The notes: generated by a model from the letters alone, not told the origin. Shown: positions 1-7,679, counted from the stretch's first letter. The stretch: DNA of 8,416 nucleotides from Lysobacterales bacterium (GCA_030637665.1 DAOWGA010000064.1:1-8416); one strand, 5' to 3'. Program-made: numbers and translations.

Positions 1-438
1 AACGAGCAGTGCCGGCAGGATTACGCTGGAATAACGCAGGATTTCAATGCGGCTGGTGTCGTCAAGTCCTTCGAGCCAGCCTCTGTTGACCTCTATCTTA
101 TCGGTCGCGGAGTTGCCGACGATGAGCCGTACCTGGCCGATACCGCTGCCGGCAATGACCTTGATGGTGGCGCCACGCAGGACATCCTCATCCTGGTTGG
201 CAATGAAGAGCGGCAGACCACCGGCGACCTGCAGGAAGCGGCTGTTCACTTCTACTTCTTCGAAAACGAAGAGGTCTTCGATCACATCGCCGTTGTTGAT
301 GGCGCCGCCCAGTACAGCAACACCATGGGTAATGAAACCGGGAACAACACCCTCGAAGTCGTTGGCGATCAGCTTGTTATCACCATCCGGGATTACAAGA
401 TCGTCAACGCCCGCAACAGGCGCATCGAACTCGATGGA
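1..438 (-). CDS. Possible fragment of a large extracellular beta-rich/repetitive protein (partial at both ends)
   Basis: On the minus strand the frame exactly opposed to the adaptor frame has no stop from 771 down to 1. Between about 438 and 1 its translation is coherent. It contains ATIKVIAGSGIGQVRLIVGN (bases ~168-109) followed by a Trp and DDTSRIEI (bases ~63-40). This resembles a motif I remember from phage structural proteins and giant repetitive secreted proteins: 'aGtGaGQ.R.I..n....l.v...W...D.tS.y.I'. An upstream part is rich in V, I, F, D and G, as expected for beta-sandwich modules. No plausible start precedes it; the only in-frame ATG (at 546) lies opposite the clearly adaptor-coding part, so this too would be a headless fragment that runs off the left edge. 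Composition at codon positions 1 and 3 is mirror-symmetric here, so codon statistics cannot decide the strand; the call rests on motif resemblance alone. The alternative is that the plus frame is a very divergent adaptor. Confidence 0.4.
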
Positions 439-771
439 GACTGGGTTCTCCGACGGCTGATGGTGATCGCGGACCTGGAAAACCCCGGCAAATGGCGCCC
501 CGATGCCACGGTTGAGGCAACGATCGTAGTTGACAGGCGCCCGCATGCCGTTGTTGTTCCGGCCAGGTCGGTGGTGTCGCGTCCGGCTGGGGACGTGGTT
601 TACCTGCTCGAATCCGGTCACGCCCGGCAGCAGCTTGTCGTGACGGGCGAAAAAGGAGACGGTTGGGTTGAAATCAGGACAGGCCTGCGGGCAGGGGATG
701 TGGTCGTGAAAGAGGGCGCACACTACCTGAGCGATGGCGCGCCGGTGAGCGAGCAGGAAACGGAACAGTGA
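1..771 (+). CDS. RND efflux periplasmic adaptor (HlyD/MFP family), C-terminal part; upstream frame doubtful
   Basis: Adaptor proteins of this family bridge an inner-membrane RND pump and an outer-membrane channel in the periplasm. The frame is open from the left edge to the TGA at 769-771. From about base 445 the translation matches the family's C-terminal end: ADLENPGKWRPDATVEA (the usual 'NPdg.lRPGm.v.v' strand), then AVVVPARSVV, then a membrane-proximal domain ending in GLRAGDVVVKEGAHYLSDGAPV. Immediate overlap with the permease gene supports the role. The stretch 1-~440 (about 148 codons) should hold the lipoyl and beta-barrel domains, but no 'APFdGvV' lipoyl motif or 'D..TRt' motif is present, and G-ending codons are much scarcer than in the C-terminal part. 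The recognisable adaptor may therefore be a headless remnant, with the upstream frame open by chance. An ATG at 325 is the first in frame, but a start there would not give a complete adaptor. The C-terminal assignment is firm; the N-terminal extent is not. Confidence 0.75.
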   Translation, partial: NEQCRQDYAGITQDFNAAGVVKSFEPASVDLYLIGRGVADDEPYLADTAAGNDLDGGATQDILILVGNEERQTTGDLQEAAVHFYFFENEEVFDHIAVVDGAAQYSNTMGNETGNNTLEVVGDQLVITIRDYKIVNARNRRIELDGDWVLRRLMVIADLENPGKWRPDATVEATIVVDRRPHAVVVPARSVVSRPAGDVVYLLESGHARQQLVVTGEKGDGWVEIRTGLRAGDVVVKEGAHYLSDGAPVSEQETEQ

Positions 772-3700
772 ACGAGTCATTGCCCGCCAACAGCAGCGTG
801 AACAAGCGCGAGGGGGGAGTGAGCCTGCCGGAAATGGCAATACACCGCCATGTTCTGGCCTACATGCTTTCCGGTGTCTTGCTGCTGTTCGGGATCATCA
901 GTTTTGACCGCATCGGTGTTGATCGTCACCCGGACATCGATTTTCCGATGGTATCAGTCAGGACCATTTTGCCGGGCGCGAGTCCGGAAATCATCGATTC
1001 CAGCATCGCCAACATTATCGAGTCCTCGGTCAACAGCGTTCCTGGTATCGATCACATTCAGTCTACTTCCGCCCCGGGTGTATCGGTCATCGTGGTGCGC
1101 TTCGGCCTGGAAAAGGAAGTCGATGTGGCCTTCAACGAGGTTCAGTCCAAGGTGAACCAAGTGTTGCCCGAATTGCCGGAGAAGGCGGATCCCCCGGTTG
1201 TCGCTAAAGTGGAGTTTGGCGCCATGCCGGTTCTATGGCTCGCGCTGACCGGTGACCGAACTCTGCAGCAACTGAACCAATATGCGAGAAATGTCATTAA
1301 GAAACGGCTGGAAACCGTTAATGGTGTTGGTGAAGTCAGAATTGGAGGTGAGCGAAAGAGAACCATTCGCGTCAATCTTGATCCCAATCGCATGGCCGCT
1401 TTCGGTATTGCAGCCAATGATGTCCTGGGTGCTTTTGCTACCGAGCATGTGCGCATGCAGGGCGGCTTCCTGGTGAGTGGAGATCAGGAGAAGCTGGTCA
1501 AACTGGACATCGAATACCATGACCCGGAAGAACTGGAGTCCCTGATCGTCGCCTATCCTGAAGGCGCCCCGATCAGGCTGCGGGACATCGCCACGGTGGA
1601 AGACGGCCTGGCGGACGAACGCCAGTTTGCCAGCTTCAATGGCAAGCCAACCGTGGCTCTGGGCATCGTCAAGGTACAAAAATCCAATTCGGTGGCGATC
1701 GTGGATGAGGTCAAGAGGCGGCTCGAGGATGAGATTCTGCCCGAACTGCCACCCGGGATGAATATCGAAATTGCCCACAACGATGCGGAACTGATCGAGG
1801 ATATCGTGGATGCGCTGGAGGAGCACATTCTGCTCGGAACCTTGCTGACGGCGCTGGTGGTCTGGCTATTCCTCAAGAGTGTTTCTGCGACGCTGATCAT
1901 TGCCGCAGCCATACCCGTTTCTCTGCTGGGCGCCGTTGCCGTGATGTATTTTTTTGGCTACACCTTCAACACCATGACCTTGCTGGGCTTGCTGTTGTTG
2001 ATCGGTGTCGTGGTCGATGACGCTATCGTGGTGCTGGAAAACATATTCCGCCAACGCGAGCGCGGCAACGAGGAACCGGTCAGCGCAGCGCTTGAAGGCA
2101 GCCGGCAGGTGGTGTTTCCGGTGCTGGCGGCGACCTTGACACTGGTTGCGATTTTCGCACCCGTTATTTTCATGCAGGGCATCATCGGCAGTTTTTTCCG
2201 GTCGTTTGCGGTGGTGGTAACAGTGGGTGTAGTGGTCTCACTGTTCGTGTCACTGACCCTGACGCCGGCGTTATGTTCCCGGCATCTGAGACATTCACGA
2301 CAGCATGGGAAGCTGTATCGGCTTATCGAGGCGCCATTCCTTTTGCTTGACCGGAGTTACAAAAAACTCATTGATATCAGTCTCACCTATCGCTGGCTGG
2401 TTGTCCTGGTGGCCCTGGTTGCGGTGCTCTCCAGCGGGTTTTTCTTTGCCCGGATCGATAAGGGATTCATGCCGGAAGAAGACGATGGAAGGTTTGTGAT
2501 CGCCCTCAAGACTCCCCTGGGCTCGAGCATCGGCTATACCGTGTCGAAGTTGCAGGAAGTGGAAGCCGCCTTTGCAGAATATCCCGCAATCATCGGCTCG
2601 TTTGCGACCATTGGTGAGGACCAGGCGGGGCAGGTGAGCCGTGCGAATATGATCGTAAAAATGGCCCGCTGGGAAGATCGTGACATTTCCCAGCTTCAAC
2701 TCATGAACAAGTTGCGCCGCCGTTTAGCCCTTATCCCTGGCCTGGAGATCTTTGTTACCCGAATGCCGATGGTCGGTGGCAACCGGGGCGATACCTTACA
2801 ATTCGTGCTGGTGGGCCCGGAACTTGAAAAGGTGGCGGAGCTGGCTTACGACGTCAAGGCTGAACTGGACAAAGTTCCTGGTATGGGGGTGCTGGACCTG
2901 GATCTGCAACTGGATCTGCCTCAGCTTGAAATGAATATTTCCCGTGAACGCGTTCGCAGCCTGGGGATAACATCCCGGGATGTTGCCCTGGCGGTCAATG
3001 TGCTGTCAGGTGGTTTCGATGTCGCCCGCTACAATGACGAACCGGGTGATGGCGAACGCTACGATGTCCGCCTGAAAGCGGGCGAAGGCAGTATCCGGCA
3101 GGCGCCGGACCTGAGCCGCATTTACCTGCGGGCAGCCGGTGGCGAACTGGTGCGGCTGGATAACCTGGCAACGCTTGAGCAAAGCCTGGGCCCAGCCGTG
3201 GTTTCCCGCTACGATTTGCAGTATGCAGCCACATTTTTCGGTAATCCGACCCTGGCTGATGCGGCAGCGATCAGCCGCGTGCATGAAACTGTGCGCGGAC
3301 TGTTGCCTGTGGGTTATAAAGTGAAGATGACCGGGCGTGCCGAAGAATTTGGTAAGACGGTGAACTACATGTTGTTTGCCTTTGTCACTTCCCTGATCCT
3401 GGTTTACATGGTGCTGGCAAGCCAGTTCAATTGCTTTATCCAGCCGCTGGTGATCATGGTGGCCCAGCCACTGGCCATTATTGGCGGGGTCGCTGCTTTG
3501 TGGCTGACCGGGCATTCACTCAACATCTACTCGATGATCGGACTGGTGCTCCTGGTCGGCCTGGTAGCCAAGAATTCCATTCTGCTGGTCGATCTGACCA
3601 ATCAGTTGCGTGACGAGGGTGTGGCTATCGACCAGGCCCTGAGGGAAGCCTGCCCCAGGCGCTTGCGCCCGGTGCTGATGACCTCTTTCACAATCATCCT

Positions 3701-3860
3701 GGCCCTGTTGCCCGCTGCGCTGGGACTGGGCGCCGGATCGGATACCAATGGCCCGCTGGCCGTGGCCGTCATCGGGGGACTGATCAGTTCGACGCTGCTG
3801 ACCCTGGTCGTGGTGCCTTCTGTTTACTCCCTGGTTGAGCACAGGAAAGGCAGGCAGTGA
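768..3860 (+). CDS. RND multidrug-type efflux permease, HAE1 family (AcrB/MdtB-like)
   Basis: This is a complete 1030-residue proton-driven pump of the inner membrane, the usual length for HAE1 permeases. A first membrane helix lies at about residues 29-45, followed by the first periplasmic porter/docking block. Helices 2-6 follow from about residue 350, with the proton-relay Asp pair D417-D418 in GVVVDDAIVVLENIF (helix 4; AcrB D407/D408). The second half opens after helix 7 with DKGFMPEEDDG (D564 onward). Helices 8-12 include K935 in LVAKNSILLVDL, matching AcrB K940. All proton-relay residues I can place are present, so it looks functional. Translation starts at GTG 768 inside the adaptor stop (GTGA overlap), with AGGA at 754-757 as a plausible ribosome site. 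GTG 819 or ATG 834 are possible alternatives, and the G-rich run at 810-818 sits too close to the former. The substrate cannot be read from sequence; drugs, detergents, solvents or fatty acids are all possible for the family. No outer-membrane channel gene is in view. Confidence 0.96.
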   Translation: MNESLPANSSVNKREGGVSLPEMAIHRHVLAYMLSGVLLLFGIISFDRIGVDRHPDIDFPMVSVRTILPGASPEIIDSSIANIIESSVNSVPGIDHIQSTSAPGVSVIVVRFGLEKEVDVAFNEVQSKVNQVLPELPEKADPPVVAKVEFGAMPVLWLALTGDRTLQQLNQYARNVIKKRLETVNGVGEVRIGGERKRTIRVNLDPNRMAAFGIAANDVLGAFATEHVRMQGGFLVSGDQEKLVKLDIEYHDPEELESLIVAYPEGAPIRLRDIATVEDGLADERQFASFNGKPTVALGIVKVQKSNSVAIVDEVKRRLEDEILPELPPGMNIEIAHNDAELIEDIVDALEEHILLGTLLTALVVWLFLKSVSATLIIAAAIPVSLLGAVAVMYFFGYTFNTMTLLGLLLLIGVVVDDAIVVLENIFRQRERGNEEPVSAALEGSRQVVFPVLAATLTLVAIFAPVIFMQGIIGSFFRSFAVVVTVGVVVSLFVSLTLTPALCSRHLRHSRQHGKLYRLIEAPFLLLDRSYKKLIDISLTYRWLVVLVALVAVLSSGFFFARIDKGFMPEEDDGRFVIALKTPLGSSIGYTVSKLQEVEAAFAEYPAIIGSFATIGEDQAGQVSRANMIVKMARWEDRDISQLQLMNKLRRRLALIPGLEIFVTRMPMVGGNRGDTLQFVLVGPELEKVAELAYDVKAELDKVPGMGVLDLDLQLDLPQLEMNISRERVRSLGITSRDVALAVNVLSGGFDVARYNDEPGDGERYDVRLKAGEGSIRQAPDLSRIYLRAAGGELVRLDNLATLEQSLGPAVVSRYDLQYAATFFGNPTLADAAAISRVHETVRGLLPVGYKVKMTGRAEEFGKTVNYMLFAFVTSLILVYMVLASQFNCFIQPLVIMVAQPLAIIGGVAALWLTGHSLNIYSMIGLVLLVGLVAKNSILLVDLTNQLRDEGVAIDQALREACPRRLRPVLMTSFTIILALLPAALGLGAGSDTNGPLAVAVIGGLISSTLLTLVVVPSVYSLVEHRKGRQ

Positions 3861-3873
3861 TTTCACGCCGGCG

Positions 3874-3902
3874 TTGATTGCCACGAGCTTAATCTCCATA
3901 CT
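3874..3902 (+). promoter_or_regulatory. Candidate sigma70 promoter for the hydratase-lyase pair
   Basis: TTGATT (3874-3879) and CATACT (3897-3902) are separated by 17 bases, each matching 4 of 6 consensus positions. They lie in the 74-base gap between the permease stop and the ATG at 3935. The pair is metabolic and unrelated to the pump, so a separate promoter makes sense, but the boxes are weak and could be chance. Confidence 0.3.
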
Positions 3903-3934
3903 TTGGACTTTGTAGAGTGGATGGGAGGACTTTG

Positions 3935-4393
3935 ATGGCCGGTCTGTATTTCGAAGAATTTCAGCCGGGTCAGGTGTTTGATCACGCGCTCAAGCGCACG
4001 GTTACCGAGGCGGATAACGTCTTTTTTTCAGCGCTGACCCATAATCCGGCGGCCCTGCACCTGGATGAAGAGTACTGCAGGAATGAAACCGAATTCGGAC
4101 AGCGCCTGGTCAACAGCTGCTTCACTCTGGGCTTGATGGTGGGAATATCCGTCGGCGACACCACGCAGGGAACCACGGTAGCGAATCTGGGTTGGGATGA
4201 GGTTCGTTTTCCAAAGCCCCTGTTTCACGGTGACACGGTGCGGGTGCAGTCCGAGGTTCTCGAGCTGCGTGAAAGCCGCTCGCGCCCGAACAACGGCATC
4301 GTCATTTTCGAGCATCGTGCTTATAACCAGAACAACGACCTGGTAGCGACTTGCAAACGGTCTGCGCTGATGCTGAAGAAGCCGGAGGCATAA
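3935..4393 (+). CDS. MaoC-fold acyl-CoA hydratase/dehydratase
   Basis: A 152-residue single hot-dog-fold protein of the MaoC/R-hydratase superfamily. Such cytoplasmic enzymes add or remove water across the C2-C3 bond of acyl-CoA thioesters. The hydratase motif is [17 protein letters not shown] (residues 31-47, with H42 as the likely catalytic His). It is followed by [20 protein letters not shown] and by [13 protein letters not shown] (residues 92-104), the strand usual for the C-terminal half of the fold. The canonical catalytic Asp of the 'GD.NP.H' motif aligns with N37; from memory, a MaoC subgroup reads 'T.NP.PLHiD' here, so this is probably a subfamily trait. I chose ATG 3935 because GGGAGG (3923-3928) sits 6 bases upstream; a GTG at 3917 in frame would place that ribosome site inside the gene. 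The stop TAA overlaps the ATG of the lyase gene by one base, implying coupled translation. A beta-methylmalyl-/citramalyl-CoA dehydratase (mesaconyl- or itaconyl-CoA hydratase) role is suggested only by the partner. Confidence 0.9.
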   Translation: MAGLYFEEFQPGQVFDHALKRTVTEADNVFFSALTHNPAALHLDEEYCRNETEFGQRLVNSCFTLGLMVGISVGDTTQGTTVANLGWDEVRFPKPLFHGDTVRVQSEVLELRESRSRPNNGIVIFEHRAYNQNNDLVATCKRSALMLKKPEA

Positions 4394-5256
4394 TGTTTCG
4401 TTCAATGCTGTTTGTGCCGGGAGATAGTGAAAAAAAACTGGCCAAATCCGAAGGCGTTCCCGCTGATGCCCTGATCCTGGATCTGGAAGACTCTGTCGCT
4501 GCGGAAAACAAGGCGGTGGCGCGAGGGCTGGTGTGTGAATTCCTGGCTGCTCATGCTGGCGAACGGCGCCAGCAAATCTGGGTTCGAATCAATCCCATCG
4601 ATCACACCGAAGCCGGCGCCGATCTGGGTGCGGTGATCCGGGGCAGGCCGGATGGGATAGTCCAGCCCAAGACACGATCCCCGGATGATGTGATATTGCT
4701 GGGGCAACGGATCGGGACTTACGAGATGGAGCATGAAATTCCGATCGGCTCTACCCGGATCCTGCCTGTGGCAACAGAAACACCTGCAGCGATTTTTTCC
4801 CTGGGTGACTACGTTCGCTGTGACAAGCGCCTGGCCGGTCTGACCTGGGGTGCGGAGGATTTGAGTACGGAAGTAGGCGCACTGGCCAACAAGGATGCCG
4901 ATGGCAACTGGACGCAGCCTTATCAGTTGGTACGCAGCTTATGCCTGTTTGCCGCGCACGCAGCAGGGGTCGAGGCTATTGATACGCTCTATGCGAATTT
5001 CCGCGACCCTGAAGGGCTGCGCGCTTCCTGTAACGAGGCCAGGCGTGACGGTTTCAGTGGGAAGTTGGCCATCCATCCCGACCAGATCGATGTGATCAAC
5101 ACAGCCTTCACCCCGGATGCTGATGAAATTGCCCGAGCACGCCGAATCGTGGACTTGTTCGATGCCAATCCAGGCGCCGGCACGCTGGCACTGGACGGAG
5201 CGATGCTCGATATTCCGCACCTCAAGCAGGCCCGCAGAATACTAGCCCGCAAATAG
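4393..5256 (+). CDS. CitE-like CoA-ester lyase (HpcH/HpaI aldolase family; citramalyl-/malyl-/HMG-CoA lyase type)
   Basis: A 287-residue TIM-barrel lyase, typical length for stand-alone CitE-like enzymes that split 3-hydroxyacyl-CoA thioesters in an Mg2+-dependent retro-Claisen reaction. Visible motifs in order are: SMLFVPGDSEKK at the N-terminus; LILDLEDSVAAENKAVAR (28-44); WVRINP with the conserved Arg R65; GIVQPKTRSPDD; ILPVATETPAA with metal ligand E129; TWGAEDLS with E155 and D156, D156 being the second metal ligand; and KLAIHPDQIDVIN before the C-terminal lid. All key residues are present. ATG 4393 overlaps the hydratase stop (TAATG), with GGAGG at 4384-4388. An upstream in-frame ATG (4351) lies inside the hydratase gene and is less likely. 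The family's candidate substrates are S-citramalyl-CoA (acetyl-CoA + pyruvate), beta-methylmalyl-CoA (propionyl-CoA + glyoxylate), malyl-CoA, and R-HMG-CoA as described for the mycobacterial homologue; sequence alone does not choose. It is not a citrate-lyase beta subunit, since no citD/citF neighbours are present. The stop codon lies inside an inverted-repeat arm. Confidence 0.93.
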   Translation: MFRSMLFVPGDSEKKLAKSEGVPADALILDLEDSVAAENKAVARGLVCEFLAAHAGERRQQIWVRINPIDHTEAGADLGAVIRGRPDGIVQPKTRSPDDVILLGQRIGTYEMEHEIPIGSTRILPVATETPAAIFSLGDYVRCDKRLAGLTWGAEDLSTEVGALANKDADGNWTQPYQLVRSLCLFAAHAAGVEAIDTLYANFRDPEGLRASCNEARRDGFSGKLAIHPDQIDVINTAFTPDADEIARARRIVDLFDANPGAGTLALDGAMLDIPHLKQARRILARK

Positions 5257-5404
5257 CACCAGTATGCCGGCCCTGGCTTGTCCATGCACGTCTGGACTTG
5301 TGCTTCCTTCAAGCCATAGCTATTGCTATGGCTCTCAGTCCAGCACGGTGCCCAGTCGCACCTGTCCTGCGCCAGCATCCGGCATACTGGTGCTATTTAC
5401 GGGC
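5245..5404. repeat. Long imperfect palindrome between convergent genes (candidate palindromic intergenic repeat and/or bidirectional terminator)
   Basis: AAATAGCACCAGTATGCCGG (5251-5270) recurs as a perfect 20-base inverted copy at 5379-5398. The match extends outward with GCCCG/CGGGC after one mismatch, and inward with CTGGC/GCCAG after a one-base offset. Inside are a second inverted pair, CTGGACT (5292-5298) with AGTCCAG (5337-5343), and a central hairpin, AGCCATAGC-TATT-GCTATGGCT (5312-5333). The whole could fold into one bulged stem about 75 pairs long. The left arm contains the lyase stop codon; the right arm ends about 30 bases before the glcB stop. There is no classic T-run, so simple intrinsic termination is not obvious. 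Its size and architecture recall ERIC/MITE-like palindromic elements, but only one copy is in the window, so mobility or copy number cannot be judged. Confidence 0.8.
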
Positions 5405-5436
5405 TGCCATGGCGGTAGCGGCCGACTAGTCCCCCT

Positions 5437-7617
5437 TCAGCCGAATTTTGCCTTGGCTTCCGCGCGGCGTTTGTGCAGCAGGGGCTCGGTATAACCACTG
5501 GGCTGTTTACAGCCCAGGAACACCAGGTCACAGGCCGCCTGGAACGCCAGGCTGTGGTCAAAGTCCGGCGCCATGTTGCGGTACAGCGGGTCGCCGGCAT
5601 TCTGCCCATCGACAATTCTTGCCATGCGCTGCATGGTTTCCCTGACCTGGCCCTCTGTACAAATATCGTGGCGCAGCCAGTTCGCAATGTGCTGGCTGGA
5701 AATACGCAGCGTGGCACGGTCTTCCATCAGGCCGACATGGTTGATGTCAGGCACCTTGGAGCAACCCACGCCGTGCTCGATCCAACGCACCACGTAACCG
5801 AGAATACCCTGGGCGTTGTTGTCCAGTTCAGCCTGGATCACTTCGGGAGCCAATTCCATGTCGCCGAGTAGAGGCGGCGTCAGGATGTCGTCCAGGCTGG
5901 CCTTTTTGCGGTCAAGCAGTTCCTGTTGCCGGTCACTGACGCTGTAGCGGAAGTAGTGGGTCGCATGAAGCGTGGCCGCGGTGGGGGAGGGCACCCAGGC
6001 GCAATTGGCGCCGGCCTGCAGGTGGGCCATCTTGGTTTCCACCATTTTTTTCATTTCATCGGGCATGGCCCACATACCCTTTCCAATTTGCGCCTTGCCG
6101 CGCAGGCCGCATTGCAGGCCCGTATCCACGTTCCAGTCTTCGTAGGCCAGGATCCAGGGCTGCTCTTTGATGGCTTCCTTGGGCAGCATGGGGCCGGCTT
6201 CCATACTGGTGTTGATTTCATCGCCGGTGCGGTCGAGGAAACCCGTGTTGATAAACACGACCCGTTCGCTGACGGCGCGAATGCATTCCTTCAGGTTGAC
6301 CGTGGTGCGGCGCTCTTCATCCATGATGCCGACTTTGAGGGTATTGCGCTCCAGGCCGAGGCAATCCTCTACCCGGCCGAATAACTCATTGGTAAAGGCG
6401 ACTTCCTCGGGGCCGTGCATCTTGGGTTTGACGATGTAGATGCTGCCGCTGCGGCTGTTCCGCAGCTGGCTGTTGCCCCTGATGTCGTGAACCGAGCAAA
6501 GCGAGGTGACCATCGCATCGAGAATGCCTTCAGGGATCTCCTGGCCCCTGGAATCAAGCACGGCATTGCTCGTCATCAGATGGCCGACATTGCGCACCAG
6601 CAGCAAACTCCGGCCCGGTAATGTGAAGCCTTCGCCGTTGGGGGCGAGGTAAGTGCGGTCCGGGTTGAGTTCGCGAATCAGAGTCTTGCCGCCTTTGTCA
6701 AAGCTTGCAGTCAGGTCACCCTGGATCAGCCCCAGCCAGTTTCGGTAAACATTGACCTTGTCTTGCGCGTCTACAGCGGCAACCGAGTCCTCGCAGTCCT
6801 GGATCGTGGTGATTGCTGATTCGAGGATCACGTCTTTCAGGCCTGAGGCCGACATCTTGCCAATAGGATGGTTAGAATTTAGTTGAAGTTCAGCATGTAA
6901 TCCATTGTTCTTTAATAAAATAATTTGTGTATTATTCCTGAACTTATAACCGGCAAACTGATCCGGTCGCGCCAGTTTCGTGCTTGACCCATCCTTCAGC
7001 TTTATCTGCAGGCGGCCTGGATTGGCAGAGTCATCTACCACATACTCGCGCACCGACAGGTGATTGCCATTGGCCAGGGGAAATACGTCATCGAGGAACC
7101 CGGCCGCTCTTTCAATGACCTGCTCCCCGCGCACGGGATTGAAGCTTGTGCCTTTTTCACGTCCCTTATCCTCCGGGATCAGATCGGTGCCGTAGAAAGC
7201 GTCATACAAGCTGCCCCAACGGGCATTGGCTGCGTTCAGGGCGAAGCGTGCATTGCTGACCGGCACCACCAGTTGCGGGCCGGCAACGCGGGCAATTTCC
7301 GAATCGACATTGGCCGTTGTGATTTCAAAGTCTTCCCCTTCGGGCAGCAGGTAGCCAATTTCGGACAGGAACTGCTTGTATGCTGGTAAGTCAAGACTGC
7401 CGGGATTACTGTGGTGCCACTCATCAATTTGTTGCTTGATCTCATCCCGTTTTGCCAGCAAGGCCTGGTTCTTCGGGCCCAGGTCAGTGACGATGTCAGC
7501 GAGGCACCGCCAAAAATTATCCGGATCGATTCCCGTTCCGGGAATAATTTCCTCATTGATCAACTTGTACAGCACAGCGGCGATGGATAAGCCGGCTGCC
7601 TCGATTCTTGAATTCAT
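5437..7617 (-). CDS. glcB: Malate synthase G
   Basis: Condenses glyoxylate with acetyl-CoA and water to give malate and CoA, the second step of the glyoxylate shunt; cytoplasmic, Mg2+-dependent. The protein has 726 residues against about 723 in E. coli and is collinear with it. Recognisable segments are [15 protein letters not shown] (N-terminal region), [29 protein letters not shown] (R342, matching E. coli R338), [29 protein letters not shown] (E434, matching E427), [12 protein letters not shown] (D462, matching D455), [27 protein letters not shown], and [25 protein letters not shown] (C619 and D633, matching C617 and D631). All catalytic residues I can place are intact. It is convergent with the lyase gene and divergent from liuR, with no glcDEF glycolate oxidase genes beside it. 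Start ATG 7617 fits the family's length; the ribosome site is weak (AGG about 11-13 bases upstream). An 87-base AT-rich patch lies at 6862-6948. Confidence 0.98.
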   Translation of the reverse strand: MNSRIEAAGLSIAAVLYKLINEEIIPGTGIDPDNFWRCLADIVTDLGPKNQALLAKRDEIKQQIDEWHHSNPGSLDLPAYKQFLSEIGYLLPEGEDFEITTANVDSEIARVAGPQLVVPVSNARFALNAANARWGSLYDAFYGTDLIPEDKGREKGTSFNPVRGEQVIERAAGFLDDVFPLANGNHLSVREYVVDDSANPGRLQIKLKDGSSTKLARPDQFAGYKFRNNTQIILLKNNGLHAELQLNSNHPIGKMSASGLKDVILESAITTIQDCEDSVAAVDAQDKVNVYRNWLGLIQGDLTASFDKGGKTLIRELNPDRTYLAPNGEGFTLPGRSLLLVRNVGHLMTSNAVLDSRGQEIPEGILDAMVTSLCSVHDIRGNSQLRNSRSGSIYIVKPKMHGPEEVAFTNELFGRVEDCLGLERNTLKVGIMDEERRTTVNLKECIRAVSERVVFINTGFLDRTGDEINTSMEAGPMLPKEAIKEQPWILAYEDWNVDTGLQCGLRGKAQIGKGMWAMPDEMKKMVETKMAHLQAGANCAWVPSPTAATLHATHYFRYSVSDRQQELLDRKKASLDDILTPPLLGDMELAPEVIQAELDNNAQGILGYVVRWIEHGVGCSKVPDINHVGLMEDRATLRISSQHIANWLRHDICTEGQVRETMQRMARIVDGQNAGDPLYRNMAPDFDHSLAFQAACDLVFLGCKQPSGYTEPLLHKRRAEAKAKFG
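6862..6948 (-). other. AT-rich mosaic patch within glcB
   Basis: These 87 bases hold only about 22 G or C (roughly 25%), while flanking glcB uses mostly G/C-ending codons. Residues 224-252 are encoded almost wholly with A/T-ending codons such as TTA TTA, GGA TTA, ACA CAA ATT ATT and CTA. The conserved NNGLH motif and the reading frame are kept. The edges are sharp on both sides. Confidence 0.8.
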
Positions 7618-7679
7618 CTGTCCGAACCTGATATTTGCTTGTTTATTGCGTTTTTGACTGAAAAAACAAAACGTCGTGA

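Noticed and set aside
121..213. RTX-like wording (AAGNDLDGGATQDIL) in the plus translation
   Set aside because: A single imperfect nonapeptide-like match; RTX needs tandem repeats, and the opposed strand reads more coherently here.
47..460. Plus-strand 137-codon ORF, rich in Ser, Pro and Thr
   Set aside because: Composition is that of an out-of-frame shadow of a GC-rich gene (C at codon position 2 from the neighbouring coding frame); no family resemblance.
1233..1826. 197-codon minus-strand ORF opposite the permease
   Set aside because: Antisense shadow of a highly conserved RND gene; low-complexity His/Asp/Gln composition and no recognisable domain.
3006..3515. 169-codon minus-strand ORF opposite the permease C-terminal half
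   Set aside because: Antisense shadow; lies fully inside the RND frame and has no recognisable domain.
3917..3934. Upstream GTG start for the hydratase gene
   Set aside because: It would put the GGGAGG ribosome site inside the coding region; ATG 3935 has ideal spacing to that site.
5251..5398. Simple rho-independent terminator
   Set aside because: The stem is far longer than a typical terminator, has interior bulges and no T-run on either side, so it is listed as a palindromic repeat with termination only as a possibility.
5264..5494. 76-codon plus-strand ORF in the intergenic palindrome
   Set aside because: Spans the inverted repeat and the end of glcB; Cys/Ser-rich, no family signal, and no clear ribosome site.
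5473..6621. Several plus-strand ORFs opposite glcB (132, 152 and 68 codons)
   Set aside because: They mirror conserved malate synthase motifs on the other strand; His/Gly/Val-rich composition typical of antisense reading.
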